Below, one piece after another: positions 17,331 through 25,733 of a stretch of DNA of 64,000 nucleotides. Position numbers and translations under genes: made by a program. Position 1 is the stretch's first letter. The number at the start of each line of letters is the position of its first letter. Under the pieces are notes generated by a model. The model ran no database searches, was not told the DNA's origin, and worked only from the letters and a program-made list of their open reading frames with translations. Source of the stretch: Salmonirosea aquatica (GTDB lineage: Bacteria > Bacteroidota > Bacteroidia > Cytophagales > Spirosomataceae); assembly GCF_009296315.1 (NCBI RefSeq), contig NZ_WHLY01000002.1, positions 1,860,001 through 1,924,000 on the forward strand, written 5' to 3'.

Positions 17331-17472
17331 ATTTTACTATTTTGATCTATTTTATTTTTTTTGGTATTTATATTGATTCTACTCTCTTAGATCTTTGCAA
17401 GACTATTTATTCAACTTATCCTAAGTGTGTCAATAAATTTGGATGATCTGTCTAGCATTTTTTGCAGTATAT

Positions 17473-18264
17473 ATGAAAAACATTTCTCTCTTATCATGCT
17501 GTATATTATTGATGTACTTGACCGCTTGTGATTCTAGCCCAGTTTCACAGTTCAAGTATAAAACCCAAGAACAGGGTATTATCGTCTTCAAAAACGAATC
17601 GACAAATGCGGAGAGCTTTCGCTGGGAGTTCGGAGACAGTACATATAGCGAGGAAAGCAATCCCGCCCATCAGTTTGCTGAGAATGGGAAGTATGAGGTA
17701 AGGCTCAGTGCTTCAAACGGAATAGATACATCGACAAGCCTGCTGGCGATAGAAGTCAAAAATGTGGTTATCAAGGTACCTGAGCCTGATTTTAGCTATT
17801 CGATTGGCGACTCAGGCACTGTAACCTTTAAGGATAGCTCAGAAAACGCAAAAACGTATCAGTGGGAATTTGGGGATGGTACATACGACCGGACTCCGAA
17901 CCCAATCCATACCTATGATAAAAACGGAAAATACAACGTCACACTTACCGCCTCGAATGGTGAAAAGAGCAAGAGTATTATTGCCACGATCGAAGTTAGT
18001 TCTATTCCTCTGACCACCTATGTCTTCTATACCACCAATACTTACGTAGGTCAAATCGAGGTTTACGTTGACGATGTTTTCATTGGCAACATAAAGGGCA
18101 GCGTTGAGTCATTGCCTAATCCTGACGATTATCGGTCTGTCACCTACAAAGGAGAACCCGGAAGGCATAAGCTATCGGCAAGAGCGGGTGGAGGAAGGCA
18201 CGAGTGGCCTGAGACCTATGTCAATTTTGTAAGTGGGGCCACTAAGTACCACAGTTTTAATTGA
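17473..18264 (+). CDS. Lipoprotein with two PKD domains
   Basis: ATG at 17473 is preferred over the in-frame start at 17443 because it begins a clean lipoprotein signal (M-K-N-I-S-L-L-S-C-C ending L-T-A-C, Cys about 19). Two PKD-type beta domains follow, each with the diagnostic pattern: W-E-F-G-D-S-T-Y-S-E then G-K-Y-E-V-R-L, and W-E-F-G-D-G-T-Y-D-R then G-K-Y-N-V-T-L. A last domain of about 80 residues (Y-V-G-Q-I-E-V-Y-V-D-D-V-F-I-G) is also beta-rich. PKD domains mediate protein or carbohydrate contacts at the cell surface. The next gene begins about 30 bases later, so the two are probably co-transcribed. Confidence 0.82.
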   Translation: MKNISLLSCCILLMYLTACDSSPVSQFKYKTQEQGIIVFKNESTNAESFRWEFGDSTYSEESNPAHQFAENGKYEVRLSASNGIDTSTSLLAIEVKNVVIKVPEPDFSYSIGDSGTVTFKDSSENAKTYQWEFGDGTYDRTPNPIHTYDKNGKYNVTLTASNGEKSKSIIATIEVSSIPLTTYVFYTTNTYVGQIEVYVDDVFIGNIKGSVESLPNPDDYRSVTYKGEPGRHKLSARAGGGRHEWPETYVNFVSGATKYHSFN

Positions 18265-18295
18265 GGACTACTTTCGGCTTATACTCATCTACCTA

Positions 18296-18868
18296 ATGAC
18301 CCTACCTAATTCTAAAATTCTGTTTCTACTGGTTATATGGGTTTGCATCCATTTGACAGGCTGCAACTCAGGCTCAGATGATGAGTATTCTTCGGAGCAC
18401 TCGCAGGTCATCGATGAAAATGGTGAGGCTCAAGATACGAACAGTTCTGAGGAAACATATCTACCTCAGCAGGGCGAGGAGAGACACGCCTGTACAGAAT
18501 GCAAAGGTGTAGGCGAAGTACTTTGCGGCTATTGTTACGGCACCAATACTATCACCTGTCCCTCCTGTGGTGGTAACGGGAATGGCACGTGCCAAAAATG
18601 TAACGGTAATGGCAAAATCCAGGCTTATTTCCCGCAGGAAGAGGAAAATGGCTATCGGTATATGTCGTACAATGGCAATTATGAATATGTGTGGGTATGG
18701 GGAAATCACTATGCTGATTTCCCCTGCAAGAAGTGCAACAACCGTGGGAGAATAGAGTGCAGTAACACTCAGTGTAAAGGAACAGGAAAAGTGCCTTGCT
18801 ATAATGTAGCTTGTAAGAGCGGTATAGTCCGATGTAGTAGCTGTGGGGGTACGGGTAAAGAAGCCTGA
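18296..18868 (+). CDS. Cysteine-rich DnaJ-finger lipoprotein, long paralogue
   Basis: ATG at 18296 gives a lipoprotein signal (I-L-F-L-L-V-I-W-V-C ending L-T-G-C, Cys about 23) followed by N-S-G-S-D-D-E. An acidic stretch just after the lipidated Cys is a known surface-export signal in Bacteroidota, so surface display is likely. The 190 residues contain eight cysteine-pair motifs of DnaJ type (C-T-E-C-K-G-V-G, C-G-Y-C, C-P-S-C-G-G-N-G, C-Q-K-C-N-G-N-G, the insert, C-K-K-C, two C-x4-C pairs, C-S-S-C-G-G-T-G). The 38-residue insert (Q-A-Y-F-P-Q, E-N-G-Y-R-Y, V-W-G-N-H-Y-A-D-F-P-C) matches that of the protein at 13638, even at DNA level. Zinc binding is likely; function unknown. Confidence 0.85.
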   Translation: MTLPNSKILFLLVIWVCIHLTGCNSGSDDEYSSEHSQVIDENGEAQDTNSSEETYLPQQGEERHACTECKGVGEVLCGYCYGTNTITCPSCGGNGNGTCQKCNGNGKIQAYFPQEEENGYRYMSYNGNYEYVWVWGNHYADFPCKKCNNRGRIECSNTQCKGTGKVPCYNVACKSGIVRCSSCGGTGKEA

Positions 18869-18932
18869 CGGCTATTTTTAGAAAAGTAAGAATTTCATCA
18901 AAATATTTGTACACGTCAAATGTAATACACTT

Positions 18933-19508
18933 ATGAAAATTTTTGTGAGTATTTTATTATTGTTTTCGCTTTTTGGTAATGCTATTTTCGCACAATCAGA
19001 TCAGAGTTTTCCACCAGCAAAGTTTCTTGAAATTCACCATTTCGTATATAAAAAGAAGCAATCATTAGGTGAAATATTAGTATCTGGCGAGTTTAGACCC
19101 GGAATCTATTACTACGTATATGCTCAAAATTTTACTATAAAAAAGGTAATTGATTCTTATCCGTATGGTTCAGAAAAAAGAATATTCTTAGAAAAGCAAA
19201 ATGGCGAAAATTGGAAAAAACTGAAAGAAAACGCGGGAACTATTGTCAGAAAAGTAAAAAGAGACTACCCTGAATCAGTTTTAAAAATATTCTACTTCAC
19301 AAAAATGGTTGACGCAAGTGGTGCAAGCTGGGAAAATCAGCTCCCTTACGAAGTGCGAGATAACCTTTTGTTAACTATGTCGGGTAACGGTTCTTACGAT
19401 TGTGACTTGGGATTTTCCGTATTCGATTACGATTTCGTAAATTATAGTTCATTAGACGAAAAGAGAGGTAAAGTAATAGACCTCATGGAAAAAACATGCC
19501 TGGATTAA
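18933..19508 (+). CDS. Exported protein, unknown function
   Basis: A 191-residue protein with a signal peptide ending I-F-A-Q (about 21). The mature part mixes strands and lysine-rich helices (Y-Y-Y-V-Y-A-Q-N-F-T, then V-K-R-D-Y-P-E-S-V-L-K-I-F-Y-F). Two cysteines near the end (Y-D-C-D and T-C-L-D) could form a disulfide. I do not recognise the family. It follows the cysteine-rich lipoprotein by 64 bases in the same direction and is the last strongly AT-rich gene of the island. Confidence 0.72.
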   Translation: MKIFVSILLLFSLFGNAIFAQSDQSFPPAKFLEIHHFVYKKKQSLGEILVSGEFRPGIYYYVYAQNFTIKKVIDSYPYGSEKRIFLEKQNGENWKKLKENAGTIVRKVKRDYPESVLKIFYFTKMVDASGASWENQLPYEVRDNLLLTMSGNGSYDCDLGFSVFDYDFVNYSSLDEKRGKVIDLMEKTCLD

Positions 19509-19614
19509 ATTTGTGCAACGATCTATGTTGTTCGAAATGTTCTGTGTGCGTTATGCGGGATCTTCCAAAGGGAAGCTGCATACTGAAAGACGACCCGTGA
19601 AAGATTGATATTCC

Positions 19615-20127
19615 ATGAAATTCTTCCTCCTTTCTTGCCTTTCATTCCTATCTACCATCGCTTACGGTCAGAATATTACCATCAAGGATCTGATTTCAAT
19701 CACCGAATGCGACAGGGGTACTTGTTTTGGTACTTTTTTCGAGGGAAGGGGCTTCCATTTGAAAGAAAGGGACACTTACAAGGGACTGGAACTCACCTAC
19801 TGCACCGACCCGTCCATTGATTTGCACGCTACTGCCCTCAACCTTTACGGAGGAACCGTGGGGGTTATTATATTGAAGCCTGATAAGACGGCAATTATGC
19901 TTCTTCACGACAGATTCGGTTTCCAGGAAAATTTACTGGCCGAATTGCACTCGCTCGGGTTTACATGGACCAAGCGGGTACCCTTCGTCGATGATGAGCA
20001 AGCCGAACAGTACAATTCATCAGAGTTTTCTGATATTTCAATTTTGGTATGTTCCGTCGTACAACCCTACCGTACTTCCCGAGTGACTAATTATGTCGTA
20101 GGGGTTATCAGGGAGCGAAGCATTTGA
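19615..20127 (+). CDS. Exported protein, unknown function
   Basis: A 170-residue protein with a signal peptide ending A-Y-G-Q (about 19). It has an early C-D-R-G-T-C pair, then alternating strands (G-G-T-V-G-V-I-I-L-K, then I-S-I-L-V-C-S-V-V). No family recognised. Its base composition is closer to the core genome than to the island and it contains one GGTACC, so the island probably ends just before it, near 19.5-19.6 kb. Confidence 0.72.
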   Translation: MKFFLLSCLSFLSTIAYGQNITIKDLISITECDRGTCFGTFFEGRGFHLKERDTYKGLELTYCTDPSIDLHATALNLYGGTVGVIILKPDKTAIMLLHDRFGFQENLLAELHSLGFTWTKRVPFVDDEQAEQYNSSEFSDISILVCSVVQPYRTSRVTNYVVGVIRERSI

Positions 20128-20262
20128 CCTATTTCTGTGTCTTCTTCAGCCAAGGACGCTCCCAATTGGAAAACACCATTAGTATCGCGTGTTTCCATTA
20201 AAAGCGGGTACACTCACGAAAATCAGGCAATAGAGAATGGACGCCTTTTCCTTATCTTTGCC

Positions 20263-20270
20263 CCTCAAAA
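20263..20270 (+). promoter_or_regulatory. Probable -7 box of valS
   Basis: TATCTTTG fits the Bacteroidota -7 consensus TAnnTTTG and lies 36 bases before the valS ATG. A clear -33 TTTG at the usual distance is not present, so the call is moderate. The short leader after it carries a GGCCC/GGGCC stem. Confidence 0.5.
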
Positions 20271-20286
20271 TCGGCCCACCGGGCCA

Positions 20287-20343
20287 TTCAGGATCAGCAA
20301 AGCCTTATGATTTCCAAGACCTACTCACCGCAGGAGATAGAAG
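20287..20343 (+). repeat. Intact member of the valS 5'-end direct repeat
   Basis: The last 20 bases of the valS leader and its first 12 codons. The left partner, diverged at seven of 57 columns, lies at 7708-7763 in the same orientation. The DNA between the two copies carries the two-component system, LytTR genes and the AT-rich island. Confidence 0.85.
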
Positions 20344-22925
20344 ACAAGTGGTACCAGTACTGGATCGAAAACCGCTATTTCAATTCGCAGCCCAATCCCG
20401 ACAAGGTACCCTACACCATCGTGATTCCGCCACCCAACGTCACGGGTGTGCTGCACATGGGCCACATGCTCAACAATACCATCCAGGATATTCTGGTCCG
20501 GAAGGCCCGCATGGAAGGCAAGGAAGCCTGCTGGGTACCCGGTACCGACCACGCCTCCATCGCGACCGAGGCCAAGGTAGTAGCGATGCTTAAAGAGCGC
20601 GGCATCAACAAGCGCGATCTGAGCCGGGATGAGTTTTTGGAGTACTGCTGGGAGTGGACGCATAAATACGGCGGCATTATTCTTAAGCAACTCCGCAAGC
20701 TGGGTGCTTCCTGCGACTGGGACCGTACCCGCTTCACGATGGAGCCGGATTTGTACGATTCGGTCATCGACGTGTTCATCGATCTCTACGAAAAAGGCGA
20801 CATCTACCGGGGCCACCGCATGGTCAACTGGGACCCGCAGGCCCGTACCACCGTGTCGGACGAAGAGGTCAATATGAAGGAGGTACAGCAAAAACTCGTG
20901 TACCTTCGCTACGATCTGGAAGGGCAGAAAGGCAGCGTGACGATTGCCACTACCCGCCCTGAAACGATTATGGCCGACGTTGCCATCTGCGTCAATCCGA
21001 ATGATGCAAGGTACCAGCATCTGATTGGTAAAAAAGCCATCATCCCGCTGATCAATCGCTCTATCCCGATCATCGCCGATGAATATGTGGAAATGGAGTT
21101 CGGAACGGGCTGTCTGAAAGTGACGCCCGCCCATGATACCAACGATTATGAGCTGGGCAAAAAGCACAACCTCCCCATCATCGATCTGCTGGCCGAGGAC
21201 GGTACCCTCAACGAAAAAGCGCAGATTCTGGTGGGGGAAGACCGTTTTGTGGCCCGCAAGAAAATCACGAAGATGCTGGAAGCCGCCGGGAATCTGGTGA
21301 AGGTGGAGGAATACAAATCCAACGTGGGTCATTCGGAGCGCACCGACGCCGTGATCGAGCCGCGCCTGTCCGAGCAGTGGTTTCTGAAAATGGAACGGCT
21401 GAGCAAACCCGCGCTGGAAAGTGTGATGAACGATACCATCCAGCTCATTCCACCCAAATTCAAGAACACCTACCGCCACTGGATGGAGAATGTCCGCGAC
21501 TGGAACATCAGCCGTCAACTGTGGTGGGGCCACCGGATTCCGGCCTACTACCTCAACGACGGTACCCTAATCGTAGCCAAAAGCAAGCGCGAGGCGCTGC
21601 GCAAAGCCCAGCACGAGTACCAGCTTTTTGCTCTCACCGAAGAAGACCTGCGGCAGGATGAGGACGTACTCGATACCTGGTTTTCGTCCTGGCTGTGGCC
21701 GATTTCGGTTTTTAATGGCATTAAGGAGCCCAACAACGCCGACGTAAACTACTACTACCCGACCAATGACCTGGTCACGGCACCGGAGATTCTGTTCTTC
21801 TGGGTGGCGCGGATGATCATCTCGGGCTACGAGTACCGGGGTACCTACCCGTTCAAGAACGTATACCTGACGGGCATCGTCCGCGATAAGCTGGGCCGCA
21901 AAATGTCAAAGCAGCTTGGCAATTCGCCCGATCCCATCGAACTCATCGAAAAGTACGGGGCGGACGGGGTACGGACAGGGATGTTGTTCAGTTCGCCCGC
22001 CGGAAACGACCTACCCTACGACGAAAAACTGGTGGAACAGGGGCGGAATTTCTGTAACAAAATCTGGAACGCTTTCCGGCTGACGCAGGGCTGGGAGGTA
22101 GCGTCGGATTTGCCAGCCCGTAACCAACTGGCCATCGACTGGTTCGAAGCCAAGTTCAACCAAACCCTGACCGAGGTACTCGACCTTTTTACTAAGTTCC
22201 GTATTTCGGACGCGCTAAATGCGGTGTATAAGCTGATTTGGGATGATTTCTGCGCGCAGTACCTCGAAATGATCAAGCCCGAGTACCAGCGGCCGATCGA
22301 CGCGGCTACCTACGCGGCCACCCTCGATTTCTTCGATAAACTGATGCGGCTCACCCATCCGTTCATGCCCTTCATCACGGAGGAAATCTGGCAGAACATC
22401 GGCGAACGCGCCGAGAAGGAAACGATTTGTCTGGCTCCGTTCCCGCAGCCTGGTGCAACCAATCCGGAACTACTGGCCGATTTTGAGGTACTTTTTGAAG
22501 TCGTTTCGGCGATTCGGAATCTGCGTAATAGCAAAGGACTTAGTCCCAAAACGGAGCTGCCCCTGGCCATTCGTACCGATTCGGAAGCAAGGTACCTCCG
22601 GCTGGATCATTTGGTGCGCAAACTGGCCAATGTTGCGGATATTACCTATGTGAAAGAGCAGGTGGAGGGCATGTCATTCCTAGTACGGTCGGATGAGTTT
22701 TTCATCAATCTGGCCGGGGAAATTGACGTGGAAGCCGAGCGCGAAACATTACTCGCTGAGCTAAAATACACTGAAGGTTTCCTGGATTCTGTTTTGAAAA
22801 AACTTTCCAACGAACGTTTTGTGCAAAACGCCAAAGGCGATATTGTAGAGAAAGAACGCCAGAAACAGGCTGATGCAGAAGCCAAGATTGCCACGATTAA
22901 GGAAGCTTTAATACGCCTCGGATAA
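20307..22925 (+). CDS. valS: Valyl-tRNA synthetase
   Basis: Class I aminoacyl-tRNA synthetase that charges tRNA-Val in the cytosol. The 872 residues have the usual length. The HIGH-type motif is H50-M-G-H53 in P-N-V-T-G-V-L-H-M-G-H, and the KMSKS-type motif is K-M-S-K-Q at 532-536 (the Q variant is typical of this phylum). A CP1 editing domain (about 190-340), an anticodon-binding domain (about 600-750) and a C-terminal coiled coil (about 800-872) are visible. It stands alone between the accessory segment and a terminator. Nine GGTACC hexamers lie within it, far above chance. Confidence 0.97.
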   Translation: MISKTYSPQEIEDKWYQYWIENRYFNSQPNPDKVPYTIVIPPPNVTGVLHMGHMLNNTIQDILVRKARMEGKEACWVPGTDHASIATEAKVVAMLKERGINKRDLSRDEFLEYCWEWTHKYGGIILKQLRKLGASCDWDRTRFTMEPDLYDSVIDVFIDLYEKGDIYRGHRMVNWDPQARTTVSDEEVNMKEVQQKLVYLRYDLEGQKGSVTIATTRPETIMADVAICVNPNDARYQHLIGKKAIIPLINRSIPIIADEYVEMEFGTGCLKVTPAHDTNDYELGKKHNLPIIDLLAEDGTLNEKAQILVGEDRFVARKKITKMLEAAGNLVKVEEYKSNVGHSERTDAVIEPRLSEQWFLKMERLSKPALESVMNDTIQLIPPKFKNTYRHWMENVRDWNISRQLWWGHRIPAYYLNDGTLIVAKSKREALRKAQHEYQLFALTEEDLRQDEDVLDTWFSSWLWPISVFNGIKEPNNADVNYYYPTNDLVTAPEILFFWVARMIISGYEYRGTYPFKNVYLTGIVRDKLGRKMSKQLGNSPDPIELIEKYGADGVRTGMLFSSPAGNDLPYDEKLVEQGRNFCNKIWNAFRLTQGWEVASDLPARNQLAIDWFEAKFNQTLTEVLDLFTKFRISDALNAVYKLIWDDFCAQYLEMIKPEYQRPIDAATYAATLDFFDKLMRLTHPFMPFITEEIWQNIGERAEKETICLAPFPQPGATNPELLADFEVLFEVVSAIRNLRNSKGLSPKTELPLAIRTDSEARYLRLDHLVRKLANVADITYVKEQVEGMSFLVRSDEFFINLAGEIDVEAERETLLAELKYTEGFLDSVLKKLSNERFVQNAKGDIVEKERQKQADAEAKIATIKEALIRLG

Positions 22926-22946
22926 GCCAAGCGATATATCTAAACC

Positions 22947-22981
22947 AAAAATGCCGGAACGTTTCCCGTTCCGGCATTTTT
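22947..22981 (+). terminator. Rho-independent terminator of valS
   Basis: AAAAATGCCGGAACG (22947-22961), loop TTTCC, then the exact complement CGTTCCGGCATTTTT (22967-22981). It begins 21 bases after the valS stop. The A/T-rich ends make it usable in both directions. Confidence 0.88.
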
Positions 22982-23036
22982 GATAACAACCTACTGAACC
23001 AATAGTAACTTGGCTATTCAACCTGTTAAAATCTTA

Positions 23037-23069
23037 TGAAAGCTATTGGCCATTAGCTAATAGCTTTCA
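23037..23069 (-). terminator. Hairpin between valS and the two-repeat secreted protein
   Basis: TGAAAGCTATT (23037-23047) and its complement AATAGCTTTCA (23059-23069) form an 11-base stem with an 11-base loop. It lies 12 bases beyond the stop of the minus-strand gene, so it probably ends that transcript, although there is no long U-run. Confidence 0.5.
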
Positions 23070-23080
23070 GCTTTCACTAC

Positions 23081-23722
23081 TTATTGCGTCACCGGGGTAC
23101 CTTCAAAAACCTGTCCCTGTGCCTCGACTACTATCTTATTGATTTTCTTCTGGTCGTCCCGCGTAAATTTAATGGTAGCCTGCCCACCCGCATCGAAAGC
23201 ATCCATTTGGTTGGGCATTGCAGTCAGCGTGCCTTCATTATCGCCCGCCGTGATGTAAAGCTGGTTATCCTTCATCGACAAGACAATAAACTCAAAAGGT
23301 AGGTTCTCCATTTTGTATTTACCCACATAGTCGGTTAGGGCCACACTTGAACCGGCCATTTCTTCCATGCTCCTCATGCCTTCGTAAGATTCGCCCTGAA
23401 TCTCCAGCTTCATTTTGTCCACTTTCCCGGCAGCATTTCGCATAAAAGTCACGGTAGCTTCTCCGTTGGCACTGTACGTATCAGCCTTGCCACTGATTTC
23501 CGTAAAATCGCCCTCGTATTCGCCCGCCACATAATGCAGTTTTCCAGCTTTGTCCGAAACCACAACCTTTTCAAAAGGCAATCCTGACACGGTGTAGGTA
23601 CCCACATAATCCTGTATATCCGCCCCGAGCGGGCTACCTGCCGCATAAAGCCCGGTAGTAATCAGCATAACTGCCAAAGACCCTACCATCAGCACTGAAA
23701 AAATACGAGCCATTTTTTTCAT
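23081..23722 (-). CDS. Exported protein with two tandem DUF3471-like repeats
   Basis: A 213-residue protein with a signal peptide (M-K-K-M-A-R-I-F-S-V ending L-Y-A-A). Two repeats of about 80 residues follow. The first (about 36-117) begins D-Y-V-G-T-Y-T-V-S-G-L-P-F-E and ends E-I-Q-G-E-S-Y-E-G. The second (about 128-209) begins D-Y-V-G-K-Y-K-M-E-N-L-P-F-E and ends E-A-Q-G-Q-V-F-E-G. The Y-V-G-x-Y start resembles the DUF3471 domain often fused to beta-lactamase-like or peptidase proteins; here it stands alone. Its role is unknown. A good promoter lies just upstream. Confidence 0.75.
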   Translation of the reverse strand: MKKMARIFSVLMVGSLAVMLITTGLYAAGSPLGADIQDYVGTYTVSGLPFEKVVVSDKAGKLHYVAGEYEGDFTEISGKADTYSANGEATVTFMRNAAGKVDKMKLEIQGESYEGMRSMEEMAGSSVALTDYVGKYKMENLPFEFIVLSMKDNQLYITAGDNEGTLTAMPNQMDAFDAGGQATIKFTRDDQKKINKIVVEAQGQVFEGTPVTQ

Positions 23723-23747
23723 AAGAAATTGATTTAATGTTAAGCTG

Positions 23748-23755
23748 CAAAGATA
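23748..23755 (-). promoter_or_regulatory. -7 box of the two-repeat secreted protein
   Basis: On the minus strand the sequence is TATCTTTG, matching TAnnTTTG, 25 bases ahead of the ATG. No clear -33 element was found. Confidence 0.5.
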
Positions 23756-23934
23756 TAATCCTGAATCCAGATGTTGTTAATTTTAATACTATAAAAGGTT
23801 TTTCTTGACTTTAAGAGGTAAAGGTTAGTTACCCAGATTCTTTTTATGGCCCTGAAACGCCGGAAATCAGTAGAGCCATTTGGGTCGTACCCTTTTGCTT
23901 TCTGATTACAAGTCTTTCAGCAAATCCCTCACTC

Positions 23935-25689
23935 ATGCGGCTCCATTTTCTCAGGTTAGCTTCCGTGTTTCTTTTTCCTTGCTCAATCCTATCGGCACAG
24001 GCCCAGCCGCCACCCAACGTCATCCTGGTCATCACCGATGACCAGGGATACGGAGACCTGGGCATTACGGGTAACCCGCACGTCAGAACGCCCGTCATCG
24101 ACAAGTTTGCCAAAGAAAGCGTTCGCTTCAATCGGTTCTATGTGTCGCCCGTCTGTGCGCCTACGCGCTCGAGCCTGATGACCGGGCGGTACTCACTGCG
24201 CACCGGGGTACGGGATACTTACAACGGCGGCGCGATGATGGCGCCCACGGAAATCACAATCGCCGAGATGCTGAAGCAGGCGAACTACACCACCGGGATT
24301 TTCGGAAAATGGCACCTGGGCGACAACTACCCCAGCCGACCCAATGACCAGGGTTTCGATGAGTCGCTGATTCACCTGTCGGGCGGCATGGGGCAGGTCG
24401 GTGACGTGACCACCTACTTCAAGGGCGACAGTAGTTATTTTAATCCTACCCTGTGGCATAACGGCAAGCAGCAGGCTTACCAGGGCTATTGCTCCGATAT
24501 TTTTGCCGCTGGTGCCCTTGATTTTATCGAGAAAAACCAGAAGAGACCCTTCTTCTGCTATTTGTCCTTCAATGCCCCGCATACGCCGCTGCAGGTACCC
24601 GACGCCTATTATCAGCATTACAAGAATATTGACCCGGCCTCGGGTTTTGAAAAAGACGACCGGCCCTTTGTCAAGATGAGCGAAGCCAACAAGGAGGATG
24701 CCCGCAAGGTGTACGCGATGGTAGAAAATATCGACGATAACCTGGGTAAATTGTTCCAAAAGCTAGACGAGCTAAATCTGACGGAAAATACCCTCGTGAT
24801 TTTCATGACCGACAACGGTCCTCAACAGGTACGTTACGTGGCAGGTATGCGCGGGCGTAAAGGTAGCGTGTACCAGGGCGGAGTCAGGGTACCCTTCTAT
24901 GTAAGGTACCCCACCCGCTTCGTGGGCAACAAGGACATCGACACCCCGGCAGCGCACATCGATGTGCTGCCTACGCTGGCCGAGCTATGCAAGGTACCCT
25001 TGCCCAAAGACTGCAAAATCGACGGGCATAGTCTTCTGCCGCTTATCGAGGGGAAATCGGTACCCTGGGCCAATCGTTCCTTATTCTTTTATTGGTCGCG
25101 GCGCTATCCGGAGTTGTATAATAATGTGGCGCTACAAAAAGCGCCTTATAAACTGGTAGGTCATACCGACTACAACGCCGAAATAACCCGGTTTGAGCTG
25201 TTCGATCTTGAAAAAGACCCTTATGAGCAGAAAAATCTGGTGAATGAAAAAACAGCAGTAGCCCGGCAATTAAAAATCGAACTAGATGGCTTATTTCAGG
25301 AACTGGTCAATTCCGAAAACATGCTGCACCCGCCCCGGATCGAGGTTGGTACCCCCCAGGAAAATCCGGTGATTCTGAATCGCAATGACGCCGACGGGGA
25401 CCTCGGCATCTGGGCGCAGGAAGAAATCTATGGCTTGTGGCGAGTTCGCGTGCACGAAGGACGCTACACCATCCGGTTCAAATTCATCGAACCCGTACCG
25501 GGAAATGGCCAAATGATCCTGGAAACCAAGCCCTTTATCAACCAGATAAAACAGCCAGGTACCCCTAATGATCTTATCGAAATGAAAGACGTTCACCTAC
25601 CTGACATGGAGGGCGATTTGATTCCGTACTACTCCGTAGGCTCCCGAAAAATATTCCCATTTTGGGTAGAGATAGAAAAAATAAAGTAG
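23935..25689 (+). CDS. Type I sulfatase (arylsulfatase family)
   Basis: Exported sulfatase of 584 residues. The signal peptide ends S-A-Q-A-Q (about 24). Metal-binding Asp35 and Asp36 lie in I-T-D-D-Q-G-Y-G-D-L-G. The formylglycine motif is C74-A-P-T-R-S-S-L-M-T-G-R, so Cys74 must be converted by a formylglycine-generating enzyme, which is not in this window. Further conserved parts are G-K-W-H-L-G and M-T-D-N-G. The last 110 residues form an extra beta domain beyond the catalytic core. It hydrolyses sulfate esters, probably on sulfated glycans. Two short genes follow in the same direction. The exact substrate cannot be told. Confidence 0.9.
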   Translation: MRLHFLRLASVFLFPCSILSAQAQPPPNVILVITDDQGYGDLGITGNPHVRTPVIDKFAKESVRFNRFYVSPVCAPTRSSLMTGRYSLRTGVRDTYNGGAMMAPTEITIAEMLKQANYTTGIFGKWHLGDNYPSRPNDQGFDESLIHLSGGMGQVGDVTTYFKGDSSYFNPTLWHNGKQQAYQGYCSDIFAAGALDFIEKNQKRPFFCYLSFNAPHTPLQVPDAYYQHYKNIDPASGFEKDDRPFVKMSEANKEDARKVYAMVENIDDNLGKLFQKLDELNLTENTLVIFMTDNGPQQVRYVAGMRGRKGSVYQGGVRVPFYVRYPTRFVGNKDIDTPAAHIDVLPTLAELCKVPLPKDCKIDGHSLLPLIEGKSVPWANRSLFFYWSRRYPELYNNVALQKAPYKLVGHTDYNAEITRFELFDLEKDPYEQKNLVNEKTAVARQLKIELDGLFQELVNSENMLHPPRIEVGTPQENPVILNRNDADGDLGIWAQEEIYGLWRVRVHEGRYTIRFKFIEPVPGNGQMILETKPFINQIKQPGTPNDLIEMKDVHLPDMEGDLIPYYSVGSRKIFPFWVEIEKIK

Positions 25690-25733
25690 TGTATATCTAC
25701 CCACCTAATTCAATGATTCATTGCGCAACTCCT

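Noticed and set aside
11150-19600. Prophage or conjugative element
   Set aside because: No capsid, terminase, portal, relaxase or intact integrase gene is present; fibre-like patterns in one exported protein are not enough.
20449-20466. Possible second start for valS downstream of the duplicated segment
   Set aside because: The intact frame from 20307 contains the full N-terminus before the H-M-G-H motif, so no other start is needed.
20325-21533. 402-codon frame opposite valS
   Set aside because: It is a shadow of the GC-rich valS codons; the composition is odd and it has no recognisable domain.
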